A DNA stretch of 42,083 nucleotides from an uncultured Duganella sp. (GTDB taxonomy: Bacteria; Pseudomonadota; Gammaproteobacteria; Burkholderiales; Burkholderiaceae). The position numbers and the translations under genes are program-made. Each line of letters starts with the position of its first letter. Position 1 is the first letter of the stretch. The notes beneath the pieces were generated by a model, which was not told the DNA's origin, made no database searches, and was given only the letters and a program-made list of their open reading frames with translations. The DNA is taken from NCBI GenBank assembly GCA_946482335.1, contig CAMLRG010000022.1, positions 1 through 42,083 of the forward strand. The letters are read 5' to 3'. Positions 1 through 11,874 of the stretch are shown here, piece after piece.

Positions 1-51
1 GCGGAAGCGCATGACGCCAAGGTACTGGCACCGGCCGAGGTGGAACTGTGA
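1..51 (+). CDS. 3' end of an upstream gene (partial, unidentified)
   Basis: An open frame enters from the window edge and stops with TGA at 49-51, giving only the C-terminal residues AEAHDAKVLAPAEVEL. The stop overlaps the GTG start of the following Hsp70 gene, which is the same tight coupling seen between the two Hsp70 genes, so this is probably the first gene of that operon. From general knowledge, DUF2760 genes are often found just before such Hsp70 pairs in Burkholderiales, but 16 residues are too few to test that. Confidence 0.5.
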   Translation, partial: AEAHDAKVLAPAEVEL

Positions 52-1894
52 GCGAACCGCGTTACGCCATCGGCATCGACCTTGGCACCACCCACAGCGC
101 GCTGTCCTATGTGGAACTGGCCGGCAGCGACGGCGAGAAAACCAGTCACGGCGTACTGGCCGTGCCCCAGCTGACCGCGCCGGGCACGGTGGAAGAATTG
201 CCGCTGCTGCCAAGCTTCCTCTACCTGCCGCATCCGGACGAACTGGCGCCGGGCGAACTGGCCCTGCCCTGGAGCACAGCCGGCCAGCCGGGCGTCGCCG
301 GTGACATGGCGCGCAGCCGCGGCGCCACCACGCCGATCCGCCTGGTGTCGAGCGCCAAGAGCTGGCTGTGCCACCCCGGCGTTGACCGCCGCGCCGCCAT
401 CCTGCCGCACGACGCGCCGGAAGAAGTGGCACGCGTCTCGCCGCTGGCAGCATCGACCCGCTACCTGCAGCATTTGCGCGCCGCCTGGGACCACGCCCAT
501 CCGGACGCGCCGTTCTCGCAGCAGGCAGTCACCGTGACCATCCCCGCCTCGTTCGACCCGGCGGCGCGCGAGCTGACCGCCGAAGCGGCGCGGGCGGCCG
601 GCTACGATGCCATGACCCTGCTGGAAGAACCGCAGGCAGCCCTGTACAGCTGGATCCAGAATAGCGATGGCCGCTGGCGCAAGGAAGTGAAGCCGGGCGA
701 CATCATCCTGGTGGTGGACGTGGGCGGCGGCACCAGCGACTTTTCGCTGATCGCCATCCTCGAGCGCGACGGCGTGCTGGAACCGCACCGCGTGGCGGTA
801 GGCGACCATATCCTGCTGGGCGGCGACAATATGGACCTGGCGCTGGCCCACCTGGTGGCGCGCAAGCTGGCCGCCAACGGCACCCAGCTCGATGCCTGGC
901 AGATGCGTGCACTGACTTACGGCTGCCGCAGCGCGAAGGAAAACCTGCTGGCCGATGCCCAGGCGGAAACCTGGCCGATCGTGGTGCCGAGCCGCGGCTC
1001 GAAACTGATCGGCGGTTCGATCCGTACCGAACTGACGCGCGCCGAAGTGTCGGGCTTCATCACCGACGGTTTCTTCCCCCAGGTGGAAGCGTCGGCGCGT
1101 CCCGCCGTGCGCACCCGCGCCGGCCTGACCCAGCTTGGCCTGCCTTATGCGCAGGATGCCGCCATCACCAAACACCTGGCAGCCTTCCTGGCCCGCCAGG
1201 CCGGCGCCACGGCGGCACTGGAAGGCTTTGCCGGCAGCGCCAGCGCGGAGCACAGTTTCCTGCATCCGAGCGCGGTGCTGTTCAATGGCGGCGTGTTCAA
1301 GTCTGAGCTGCTGGCCAGGCGCGTGATGGACACCATCAACGGCTGGCTGGCGGCGGAGGGCGCGGAATCCGCCCGCATGCTGGGCGGCGCCGACCTGGAC
1401 CTGGCCGTGGCGCGCGGTGCGGCTTATTACAGCTACGTGCGGCGTGGCGCCGGCGTGCGCATCCGCGGCGGCACGGCGCGTTCCTATTATGTGGCGGTGG
1501 AATCGTCGATGCCTGCCATCCCGGGCATGGAGCCGCCGATCCAGGCACTGTGCGTCGCCCCCTTCGGCATGGAAGAAGGCAGCGAGCTGGAATTGCCGGG
1601 TCAGGAATTCGGCCTGGTGGTGGGCGAGCCGGTGCACTTCCGCTTCTTCGGTTCCTCCGTGCGCCGCCAGGACCAGATCGGCACCGTGCTCGATTTCTGG
1701 GGCCCGGACGAACTGATTGAACTCAACGAAATCCAGGCTACGCTGTCGCCGGAAGGCCGCGCCGTTGGCGAAGTGGTGCAAGTCCACCTGCACGCCTACG
1801 CCAGCGAGGCCGGAACGCTGGAACTGCTGGCGGTGGCGCAGGATGGCCAACGCTGGAAGGTCGAATTCGACGTGCGCGGCGCCGGCGAAGGCCA

Positions 1895-1898
<4 letters not shown>
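48..1898 (+). CDS. Hsp70 family protein (DnaK-like ATPase, first of tandem pair)
   Basis: This 616-residue protein is a cytoplasmic Hsp70/actin-fold ATPase. The N-terminal phosphate-1 loop IGIDLGTTHSAL lies at about residues 8-19. The phosphate-2 loop VVDVGGGTSDFSL starts near residue 222, with Asp224 and the three glycines intact, and an adenosine-binding type motif (LFNGGVF) lies near residue 410. The nucleotide-binding domain fills about 1-480. The remaining tail is shorter than the DnaK substrate domain and lacks the helical lid, so it is a divergent Hsp70 rather than DnaK itself. The start is GTG at 48, overlapping the upstream stop. The stop overlaps the next ATG (ATGA at 1895-1898), so the two Hsp70s are translationally coupled and likely work together. 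The client is unknown. J-protein and GrpE partners are not encoded here. Confidence 0.9.
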
Positions 1899-4724
<2,826 letters not shown>

Positions 4725-4732
<8 letters not shown>

Positions 4733-5360
4733 TGGCGCCGCGCGCCGCCTGCTCCTGCTGCTGCGCGACGAAACCGTCGAAGGCCGCCAGCACGCCATCG
4801 TAGCGGTGCGGCGCGTGTTCCAGTTGCGCCAGCGCGTAGCATGCCGCTTCCAGCGTCGAGAGCTGGTCGGGTGCGTGCGCCTTGCGGATCAGGTAATGCG
4901 ACGGCGGCGTGCCGCGCAGCGGCAGGCGCGGCAAAGCCTGCAAGGCCGGGTTCAGGTACAGCATCTTGCGGCTCTTGCGCCAGGTGGCGTCCAGCACCAC
5001 CAGGCGCAGTTGGGCAGGCGGCGTGCCCGCACGGTACGGCGGCGGCGCGGCGATGCCGAGCGAACGGTCGCCGGGCGTGTCGGGGTACAGCAGCACCGGC
5101 TGCCGGCCATCCTGGCCCAGCAAGCCTTGCAGATGGTTCGCCTCGAACTGCTCGCCGGTTTCGATGCGGCTGCCCGGCAGGCACAGATGCAACAGGCGCG
5201 CACTGCCCTTGGCGTTGGCCACTTCCATCGGATGCTGCAGGATCAGGACGTCGACTTCGCTTGGCGCCGGCGACGCCCAGTGGCAGATGCAGGTGGCGGC
5301 GGGGCGCAGGCAGGTGGCGCACATCGGTCGCCGCGGCAGGATACTCATGCCGCGGATCAT
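4725..5360 (-). CDS. DTW domain protein, probable tRNA-uridine aminocarboxypropyltransferase (TapT-like)
   Basis: A 211-residue protein with the hallmarks of the DTW family. Clustered cysteines lie near the N terminus (CATCLRPAATCIC), followed by an ILQHP..E...KGSARLLHL segment, and the signature is present as DATW (VVLDATWRKSRKML). Characterised family members (E. coli TapT/YfiP) transfer an aminocarboxypropyl group from S-adenosylmethionine to uridine in the tRNA variable loop, so a cytoplasmic RNA-modification role is likely. Two starts are possible, ATG at 5360 and ATG at 5348 (MSILPRRP); neither has a clear Shine-Dalgarno sequence. It lies 3-15 nt downstream of tssA on the same strand, so it may be read through from the T6SS operon, which is unusual for this housekeeping function. 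Confidence 0.85.
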
Positions 5361-5363
5361 ACA

Positions 5364-6248
5364 CTAGGCCGATGGTCGCGCGCCCAGCAATTCTTCCAGC
5401 TGCGCGATCTGCGCCGGATCCTTGACCACGGCACGCAGCCACTCGTGCAGCGGCAATTCGCCCCAGCTGGCCGCCTTGTCGGCCAGGTAGGCGACGGGAC
5501 TATGCGGCTCGCTGCGGCGGAAGAACTCCGCCACCAGGCGCAGCTGCGCCAGCGCCTGCGCGCGCGACTGCGGCATGGCGGGCTGGCCGGCAGCGTAGCC
5601 GCCGCCGGTGCCGCTGGCACCGCCGGCGCCGGCAGCGGTAGCGCCGCCACTGGCCGACGGCGCATTGCACTCCGCATCGGCAACGGCCTGCTGCAGGGCT
5701 TCACGCGCCGGCCCGAAAGCTGGACCGGCGGCGCCCAGGCGGGCGTCGACGACGGCTTGCAATTGCTGCAGGGCCGACAAGCAATGCCGCGCATCGTGCA
5801 GGCAAGCCTCGGCATCGCCTTCGCATGGGTAATCGCGCGCCAGCGCCGGGGTGCGCCCCAGCAGCCAGGCCAGGTTGCCGCTGCGCTGCTCATGCTCGCC
5901 GCCTTCGGGCAAGGGGTGGACATGCTCCCAGAACCGCTCGCACAGGCCGGCCAGCAGCAGGAAGCCATCGCCCAGCCCGCGCAGGCGGTGGGTGTGGGCA
6001 CGCGCTTCCGCCAGCCACACCGCCAGGCGCAAATCCTTGCTGCGCGAGCGCAGCAGCTCGGCGCAGCGGTTTGCCACCAATGGCCAATCGGCGCTATGCA
6101 ATGGCGCGGTCCACTCGCCCTGTTCCAGCGTCGGGTCGTCCTGCCGCCGCGCGGCCGCGATGGCATCCATGCAGGCGTCGAACGACACATCTTCCCCGCA
6201 GGGCTGGCTGACGCTGACCGGCACCAGTAAATCCTCATTGGTAAACAT
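5364..6248 (-). CDS. tssA: T6SS baseplate/cap protein TssA (ImpA N-terminal domain)
   Basis: The 294-residue protein starts with an ImpA_N-type domain over about residues 8-130 (PCGEDVSFDACMDAI, a conserved LRLAVWLAEA helix and GLCERFWEHVHPLPEGG). A Gly/Ala-rich linker near residues 195-215 leads to a short helical C-terminal region. TssA proteins prime or cap sheath assembly, and class depends on the C-terminal domain. At 294 residues this one is on the short side and lacks the hydrophobic C terminus of TagA. A good ribosome site (AGGGGGAACC before ATG) supports the start at 6248. It follows tssH by 8 nt and is the last structural gene of the minus-strand T6SS operon. Confidence 0.9.
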   Translation of the reverse strand: MFTNEDLLVPVSVSQPCGEDVSFDACMDAIAAARRQDDPTLEQGEWTAPLHSADWPLVANRCAELLRSRSKDLRLAVWLAEARAHTHRLRGLGDGFLLLAGLCERFWEHVHPLPEGGEHEQRSGNLAWLLGRTPALARDYPCEGDAEACLHDARHCLSALQQLQAVVDARLGAAGPAFGPAREALQQAVADAECNAPSASGGATAAGAGGASGTGGGYAAGQPAMPQSRAQALAQLRLVAEFFRRSEPHSPVAYLADKAASWGELPLHEWLRAVVKDPAQIAQLEELLGARPSA

Positions 6249-6256
6249 GGTTCCCC

Positions 6257-8863
6257 CTACCTGGTCGTGATGCGGAACTGGCCCTGGCGCGTGACGCCGG
6301 CCCGGATCTTCGCCAGCGGCGCGCCTTCCGCCATGCGTGCCAGCAGCACGTCGGCCAGGCCGGGCAACAGGCTGCCATGCAGGATATTGTCGATATTGCG
6401 CGCGCCCGAATCGGTTTCGGTGCAGCGCGCCAGTACCGCCTGCACCAATGCCTCATCCCAGCAGAATTCCGCGTGGTGCTGCTCGCCGATGCGCTGGCCG
6501 ATGCGGCCCAGCTTGAGCGCGATGACCTGGGCCAGCGCCTCGTCGGAAATCGGATAGTAGGGCACCACCTGCAGCCGGCCCAGGAAGGCGGGCTTGAAAT
6601 GGCGCACCAACTGCGGCCGCAGCAGCGTATCGAGTTGCTCCGGCGTCGGCAGCGGCGCGTCGCCGCGGTTCAGGCAGGCCTGCATGATGGCGCCCGAACC
6701 CAGGTTCGACGTCAGCACGATGACGGTATTGCTGAAGTCGACCAGTTGCCCTTCCGCGTCTTCCAGCGTGCCGCGGTCGAACACCTGGTAGAACAGTTCC
6801 AGCACATCGGGATGCGCCTTGTCGGCTTCGTCGAGCAGCACCACGCAATACGGGTTGCGCCGCACCGCCTCGGTCAGCACGCCGCCCTCCCCGTAGCCGA
6901 CGTAGCCAGGGGGCGAGCCTTTCAGGCCGGCCACGCTGTGCGGCTCCTGGTATTCGCTCATGTTGATGGTGACCAGCTTGCGCTCCCCGCCGAACAGCAG
7001 GTCGGCCAGGGCCAGCGCCGTCTCGGTCTTGCCGACACCGGACGGGCCGGTCAGCAGGAACACGCCTTTCGGCTTGCGCGGGTCGTCCAGGCCGGCGCGC
7101 GCGGTGCGCATGCGCTGGACGATGGCGGCCACCGCATGCGCCTGTCCAAGCACGCGCGACTCCAGCGCGGGCTTGAGCTGCTGCACGGTGCGGATCTCGT
7201 CGCGCAGCATACGCCCGACCGGAATGCCGGTCCATGCCGCGACCACGCCGGCGACCACGTGGCGGTCGACCTCCAGCGGCACCATCGGCGATTCGCGCTG
7301 CAAGGCTTGCAGCTCCTGTTGCGCACCGGCCGCCGCGGCCGCGTCGCCCTGCTGGCGCAGCGCCACCACGCGGCTGCACAAGTCGCGCTCGCGCTCGTGG
7401 CGCGCCGCCAGCTCGGCGTGCCAGGCTTGCAGGCTGCCCCGTTCGTCACGCAGGGCCGGCAGCGGTGACGGCGGAGCGCCATCCTGCCCGGCCCCGGCCT
7501 GCGCATCGCGCTCCAGCGCGGCAATGCGCACCGACAGGCGCGCGATCTGGCACGCGGCATCCTCCAGCAGCGCCGGCGGGGCGCACTGGCCCAGGGCGAC
7601 CCGGGCGCAGGCCGTATCGAGCACGCCGACCGCCTTGTCCGGCAACTGGCGGCTGTTGATGTAGCGGTGGGCAAGGCGCACCGCTGCCGTCACGGCGTCG
7701 TCGCGCACGCGCACGCCGAAATGGCGCTCCATCAGCGGCACCATGGCACGCAGCATGGCCGCCGCGGTCTCCTCGTCCGGCTCCTCCACCTTGACCACCT
7801 GGAAGCGCCGCGCCAGCGCGGCGTCCTTCTCGAAATAGCGCTTGTATTCGCTCCAAGTCGTGGCGGCGATGGTGCGCAGTTCGCCGCGCGCCAGCGCAGG
7901 CTTGAGCAGGTTGGCGGCGTCGCCCTGCCCCGGCGCGCCGCCGGCACCGATCATCGTATGCGCTTCGTCAATGAACAGCACCACCGGATGCGGGCTGCTG
8001 CGCACCTCGTCGATCACATTCTTCAGGCGCGCCTCGAATTCGCCGCGTACGCTGGCGCCAGCCTGCAATAGCGCCAGGTCGAGCGCATGCAGCGCAACAT
8101 TCTGCAGGGGCGGCGGCACCTCGCCGGCGGCGATACGCAGGGCCAGCCCTTCCACCACGGCGGTCTTGCCCACGCCCGCCTCGCCGGTCAGGATGGGATT
8201 GTTCTGGCGCCGGCGCAGCAGGATGTCCATCAATTGCCGCACTTGCGCCTCCCGCCCCACCACCGGATCGAGCTTGCCGTCGCGCGCCAGCTGGCACAGG
8301 TTGACCGTGTACTGGGCCAGCGCGGGCGCGGGCGTCGGCGCCGTCAACGCCTGCGCGCCGTCGGCCGGCAGCGCAGCCACGGCGTCTTCGGCCGAACCGG
8401 CGGTATATTTTTCCAGCCGGTGCTTCAAGCCATCGACCGGAAAGCGCGCGAACAGGCCGGAGATGCGGGCGGCCTGCTGCGACAGTTCCGACTCGGTCAA
8501 CAACGCCAGCAGCAGATGGCCGCTGCGTACCTGGTCCGGCTGCGGCAAGGCGAGCGAGGCGATCAGCCAGGCGTGCTCCAGCATCAGTTGCAGGCGCCGG
8601 GCAAACACCGGGACCCGGGCCGCGGCGAGCCGCACGGCGGCCAGCTCGCGCCGCAAGTCCGCTTCCAACGCCGTCGGGCTGACGTCGCAGCGCCGGGCGA
8701 TCGCCAGCACGTCGCAACCGGGCTGCTCCAGCAAGGCAAGCAGCAAATGCTCGACGTCGACTTCGCCGTGTCCCATGCCAATGGCGATGTTGGCAGCGCG
8801 GGTGGCGGCATGGCGGCAGGTGCCGTTCAGCTTTCCGATCAGGGTTTTCAACTGGATACTCAT
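6257..8863 (-). CDS. tssH: T6SS sheath-disassembly AAA+ ATPase TssH (ClpV)
   Basis: An 868-residue Clp/Hsp100 ATPase. An N-terminal Clp-N domain (about 1-150) is followed by AAA-1 with Walker A GEAGVGKT (227-234) and Walker B VVLFIDE (294-300). A middle coiled-coil region lies at about 435-530. AAA-2 has Walker A GPSGVGKT (606-613), pore loop GYVG (653-656) and Walker B VVLLDEAD (674-681). The length, and the position between tssE and tssA, fit ClpV rather than ClpB. ClpV recycles contracted TssB/TssC sheath in the cytoplasm. Its ATG overlaps the tssE stop (ATGA, 8860-8863), so translation is coupled directly to tssE. Confidence 0.95.
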   Translation of the reverse strand: MSIQLKTLIGKLNGTCRHAATRAANIAIGMGHGEVDVEHLLLALLEQPGCDVLAIARRCDVSPTALEADLRRELAAVRLAAARVPVFARRLQLMLEHAWLIASLALPQPDQVRSGHLLLALLTESELSQQAARISGLFARFPVDGLKHRLEKYTAGSAEDAVAALPADGAQALTAPTPAPALAQYTVNLCQLARDGKLDPVVGREAQVRQLMDILLRRRQNNPILTGEAGVGKTAVVEGLALRIAAGEVPPPLQNVALHALDLALLQAGASVRGEFEARLKNVIDEVRSSPHPVVLFIDEAHTMIGAGGAPGQGDAANLLKPALARGELRTIAATTWSEYKRYFEKDAALARRFQVVKVEEPDEETAAAMLRAMVPLMERHFGVRVRDDAVTAAVRLAHRYINSRQLPDKAVGVLDTACARVALGQCAPPALLEDAACQIARLSVRIAALERDAQAGAGQDGAPPSPLPALRDERGSLQAWHAELAARHERERDLCSRVVALRQQGDAAAAAGAQQELQALQRESPMVPLEVDRHVVAGVVAAWTGIPVGRMLRDEIRTVQQLKPALESRVLGQAHAVAAIVQRMRTARAGLDDPRKPKGVFLLTGPSGVGKTETALALADLLFGGERKLVTINMSEYQEPHSVAGLKGSPPGYVGYGEGGVLTEAVRRNPYCVVLLDEADKAHPDVLELFYQVFDRGTLEDAEGQLVDFSNTVIVLTSNLGSGAIMQACLNRGDAPLPTPEQLDTLLRPQLVRHFKPAFLGRLQVVPYYPISDEALAQVIALKLGRIGQRIGEQHHAEFCWDEALVQAVLARCTETDSGARNIDNILHGSLLPGLADVLLARMAEGAPLAKIRAGVTRQGQFRITTR

Positions 8864-9318
8864 GCGATGCCTCCGCGCTTGATGGAATAGTGCAGCGACG
8901 ATGGCTGCAAGGCGGCACTGAAGCTGACCGCTTCACAGGTGCCCTGCGCCCGCAGCATGCCGCTGATGACGATATCGATGCGATTGACGGTGCCGGGCGA
9001 TCCGGCCAGTGCGACTTCCACATTGCACAGGCGCGGCTCGTAGCGCTCCACTGCCTGCCGCACGCAGCCGCAGATGCGTCCGCGGTCTTCGCTGCCGCTA
9101 TGCGACAGGCCGGCGAAATCGGCCAGGCCGAAGTTCAGGATCGAGGCGGCGCACTCAGGGTAGGCCTGCAGCAGTTGCTGCGGCAGCGCCGTACGGGTAT
9201 TGAGCAGGATTTCCAGGTCGCGTGCCACGCTATCCTTCAATTGTTCCTGCGACAGGAAGCGCCCGCCGGCGTGGCTTCCCAGCAAGCGCTCCAGCAATCC
9301 TGGCCTGTAGCCGTCCAT
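8860..9318 (-). CDS. tssE: T6SS baseplate protein TssE (gp25-like)
   Basis: The 152-residue product resembles phage T4 gp25/lysozyme-like baseplate proteins. It has a DLEILLNTR segment, the FGLADFAG counterpart of the usual YGLPD motif, and a VERYEPRL segment near residue 100 that matches the family EPRL motif. TssE joins the sheath to the baseplate wedge. I chose the ATG at 9318 (MDGYRPGLLERLLG) because CGGAGA lies just before it; an in-frame ATG at 9378 would place coding sequence through the hcp terminator and is rejected. tssE is followed immediately by tssH, with no tssF or tssG between them. Confidence 0.9.
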   Translation of the reverse strand: MDGYRPGLLERLLGSHAGGRFLSQEQLKDSVARDLEILLNTRTALPQQLLQAYPECAASILNFGLADFAGLSHSGSEDRGRICGCVRQAVERYEPRLCNVEVALAGSPGTVNRIDIVISGMLRAQGTCEAVSFSAALQPSSLHYSIKRGGIA

Positions 9319-9330
9319 GGCGCATCTCCG

Positions 9331-9365
9331 AAAAAAACGGCTGCAGCGCTGGCGCGCCGCAGCCG
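9331..9365 (-). terminator. Intrinsic terminator/attenuator between hcp and tssE
   Basis: Read on the minus strand, arms CGGCTGC (9359-9365) and GCAGCCG (9338-9344) pair perfectly. A 1x1 mismatch separates them from an inner GCGC/GCGC stem closed by a 4-nt loop, and seven T residues follow at once (9337-9331). This is a textbook Rho-independent terminator placed in the 62-nt gap after hcp and before the tssE ribosome site. It should let most transcripts end after hcp, with read-through supplying tssE-tssH-tssA. Confidence 0.85.
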
Positions 9366-9380
9366 CAACTCCCTCCAAAA

Positions 9381-9872
9381 TCAGACGATGCGGTTGGCCG
9401 CCAAGTCCCAGCCGCCCGAGGTGTTGCCGCCCACGCCGCCGGAAATGCGTTGTTGCGTGTACTTCCAGCGCACTTTGGAGAACTTCATGCCCACTTCCTC
9501 GGTCAGGATGTCGCCCTCGCTTACCGACGGCGACACCGCGCCGATCAGCACGTTATCCAGTTCGATTTCGAAGTATTTGACCCGCTCGCCCTGCGCATCG
9601 GCACGCATGAATTCCAGCTTGGCCTTGGGGATGGTGCGCCCGGCCGCACAGGTTTGCAGCAGGATCGGCGAAGCCAGGTCGGCCAGCTTGGTGATCACGA
9701 CATCGCGGTGCTCGCAACGCTCGGCCGTATGGCCGCCGCCGGTGGAGGACGTGGCCGAACGCGGCTGCTCAACCGCCCAGCTGACCGATTTGCACTCGAT
9801 CCAGTCCTTGTGGCGGTCATCGGCCGATTCGCCCTTGATGCCGTCGATATGCAGGTAGACGTCAATTGCCAT
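9381..9872 (-). CDS. hcp: T6SS inner-tube protein Hcp (TssD)
   Basis: The 163-residue protein is an Hcp-family member: N terminus MAIDVYLHIDGIKGES, then the characteristic DWIECKSVSWAVEQ segment, a DVVITKLADLASPILLQ stretch and a C-terminal EEVGMKFSKVRWKYTQQ strand. Hcp hexamers stack into the expelled tube inside the TssB/TssC sheath and can carry effectors. The start is well supported by AAGGAG seven bases before ATG. It follows tssC by 14 nt and is followed by a strong terminator, fitting its usual high abundance. Confidence 0.96.
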   Translation of the reverse strand: MAIDVYLHIDGIKGESADDRHKDWIECKSVSWAVEQPRSATSSTGGGHTAERCEHRDVVITKLADLASPILLQTCAAGRTIPKAKLEFMRADAQGERVKYFEIELDNVLIGAVSPSVSEGDILTEEVGMKFSKVRWKYTQQRISGGVGGNTSGGWDLAANRIV

Positions 9873-9886
9873 CGCAATACTCCTTT

Positions 9887-11368
9887 TCAGTGGTTGGTGG
9901 TTTGCGGCAGTTCCGCCACGAGGCGGAGCGACACCGTCAGCTCGTCGAGCTGGAAGTGGGGCCGCAGGAAACTCACGGCCCGGAATACGCCGGGACGCCC
10001 CGGCATCTCGCTGACCTGGACCGATGCTTCGCGCAGCGGAAACAGTGCTTTCTGTTCCTGGCTGGCGTTATCGTCCAGCAGCACGTATTTCATCAGCCAG
10101 CGGTTCAGGAAGTCTTCGACATTGGCGGCGGCGGCGAAGCTGCCGATCTTGTCGCGCATCATGGCCTTCATGTAGTGCGCGATGCGCGACACGGCAAAGA
10201 TGTATTGCAACTGGGACGACAGCACGGCATTGGCATTGGCGGCCTCGGAGCTGTAACGCATGGTCTTTTGCGCCGACTGCGCGCCGAAAAAGGCGGCATA
10301 GGCAGTGTTCTTGCAATGGACCAGGGAAATGAAGCCCAGATCGCTCAGTTCCTTCTCGCGCCGGTCGGTGATGGCCACCTCGGTCGGGCATTTCAGCGCC
10401 ACCTCGCCTTCGTCGGTCTTGAAGGTATGGGTCGGCAAGTCGTCCACCAGGCCGCCGCCCTCCACGCCACGGATGGCGGCGCACCAGCCGAACTGCTCGT
10501 GCGCCTTGGTCAAGCGGGCGCCAAACGCATAGGCGGCATTGCACCACAGGTATTTATGGTGGTCGCGGCCGTCCACCTCCTCGACGAAATTGAAGCCTTC
10601 CACCGTGGTACCGTCGACGGGATTGTAGGGCAGGCGACCGAGGAAGCGCGGCAGCGTCAAGCCCACGTAGCGTGCATCTTCGGATTCGCGGAACGCCTTC
10701 CACTTCGCGTATTCGACGGTATCGAACACCTTGGCCAGGTCCCGCGGCTTGCCCAGGTCGCCGTAGCTCTCCAGGCCGAACAGTTCGGGCGCCGCTGCGC
10801 TGATGAACGGTGCGTGGGCCGCCGCTGCCAGGTGCGACATCTGTTCGATGAAATAGATATCTTCCGGCTGCCGCGAAATCTCGAAGTCCCCCAGCAGCGC
10901 CGCATACGGCGAACCGCCGAAGGTGCCGAATTCCTCCTCATAGACTTTCTTGAAGATGGTGCTCTGGTCGAACTCCAGCGCGCTCTGGAAATCGCGTACC
11001 AGTTCGCGCTTGCTGGCGTTCAGCATGCGCACTTTCAGCGTCGGTCCGCTTGCCGTGTTGCGCACCAGGTAATGCAGGCCGGTCCAGCTGCGTTCGAGGT
11101 TCTGGAACGCCGGCGTGTGCATGATGGCGCTCAACTGGTCGGAGATCATGCGGTCCAGCTCCGCCACCCGCGCATCGATGGTGGCCGACAGGTTATGCGA
11201 CATCTGCACGCTGCCCTGCACCACCTGGCGCGCCAGCTCACCGATGATGTGGCGCGCGCGTTCGTGTTCGCTGCTGGACTTGGCCACCTTGCTTTCCTCG
11301 ACAATGCGGTCCAGCAGGTCGCCCTCTTCCGCTACGGCCGGCGCGGCGGCCATCAATTGCGCACTCAT
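9887..11368 (-). CDS. tssC: T6SS contractile sheath large subunit TssC
   Basis: A 493-residue EvpB/VipB-family protein. Recognisable segments include RSWTGLHYLVRNT (near residues 85-97), LLGDFEISRQPEDI, LPRFLGRLPYNP (in the 250s) and a conserved C-terminal region with SFLRPHFQLDELTVSLRLVAELP. TssC pairs with TssB to build the cytoplasmic contractile sheath and presents the ClpV contact through TssB/C. The start at 11368 (MSAQLMAAAPAV) is chosen over an in-frame ATG 21 nt upstream because it lies right after the tssB stop and fits coupled translation. Confidence 0.96.
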   Translation of the reverse strand: MSAQLMAAAPAVAEEGDLLDRIVEESKVAKSSSEHERARHIIGELARQVVQGSVQMSHNLSATIDARVAELDRMISDQLSAIMHTPAFQNLERSWTGLHYLVRNTASGPTLKVRMLNASKRELVRDFQSALEFDQSTIFKKVYEEEFGTFGGSPYAALLGDFEISRQPEDIYFIEQMSHLAAAAHAPFISAAAPELFGLESYGDLGKPRDLAKVFDTVEYAKWKAFRESEDARYVGLTLPRFLGRLPYNPVDGTTVEGFNFVEEVDGRDHHKYLWCNAAYAFGARLTKAHEQFGWCAAIRGVEGGGLVDDLPTHTFKTDEGEVALKCPTEVAITDRREKELSDLGFISLVHCKNTAYAAFFGAQSAQKTMRYSSEAANANAVLSSQLQYIFAVSRIAHYMKAMMRDKIGSFAAAANVEDFLNRWLMKYVLLDDNASQEQKALFPLREASVQVSEMPGRPGVFRAVSFLRPHFQLDELTVSLRLVAELPQTTNH

Positions 11369-11369
11369 G

Positions 11370-11864
11370 TCATTCCTCCTTGGGCGCAATGGCCGCCAAC
11401 TGTTCCGTGTTTTGCAGCACTTCGCTCAGCAGATCTTCCAGCCGGTCGTTGCCTGCCAGCTTGTTGCGCAGGTCGGCCAGCTTGCCGCGCGCCTCGAGCA
11501 GCTTGCCCAGTGGCTCGACCTGGTGCACGATCGCTTCCGGCCGGAAGTCCTGCATCGACTGGAAGCGCAGCTGCACCGGGAATTCCCCTGCGCCGCCCAA
11601 GCGGTTCTCCACCTGGAAATTCAGTACCGGGTCGACCCCGGCCAGCACTTCGTCGAAGTTGTTGCTGTCGATATTGACGAAGTTGCGCTCCTTCAGCCGC
11701 TTTGGCGGCAGCGCCGGGTTGCCCCCAAAATCGCCCATGACACCGACCACGAAGGGCAGTTCCTTGTTTTCCATGGCATCGCCGACTTCCACGTCATAGG
11801 TCATCTGCACGCGCGGCGGACGGACCTTGGTCAGGCGTTTCTGCACACTGTCACGATTTGCCAT
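11370..11864 (-). CDS. tssB: T6SS contractile sheath small subunit TssB
   Basis: The 164-residue product has the family's start (MANRDSVQKRLTKVRPPRVQMTYDVEVGDA) in two blocks, MANRDSVQKRLTKVR and VQMTYDVEVGDAMENKELPF. These are followed by the VVGVMGDFGGNP motif near residue 40 and the LPPKRLKERNFVNID segment. TssB (VipA) and TssC form the sheath that contracts to drive Hcp. An AAGGAG ribosome site precedes ATG 11864. An in-frame upstream extension would run back through the lipoprotein gene and is discarded. tssB and tssC are separated by one base. Confidence 0.96.
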   Translation of the reverse strand: MANRDSVQKRLTKVRPPRVQMTYDVEVGDAMENKELPFVVGVMGDFGGNPALPPKRLKERNFVNIDSNNFDEVLAGVDPVLNFQVENRLGGAGEFPVQLRFQSMQDFRPEAIVHQVEPLGKLLEARGKLADLRNKLAGNDRLEDLLSEVLQNTEQLAAIAPKEE

Positions 11865-11874
11865 TTGCTGCTCC

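Noticed and set aside
5364..6248. Truncated tssA
   Set aside because: At 294 residues it is short, but it has an intact ImpA_N domain, a good ribosome site and a normal stop; TssA classes vary in length.
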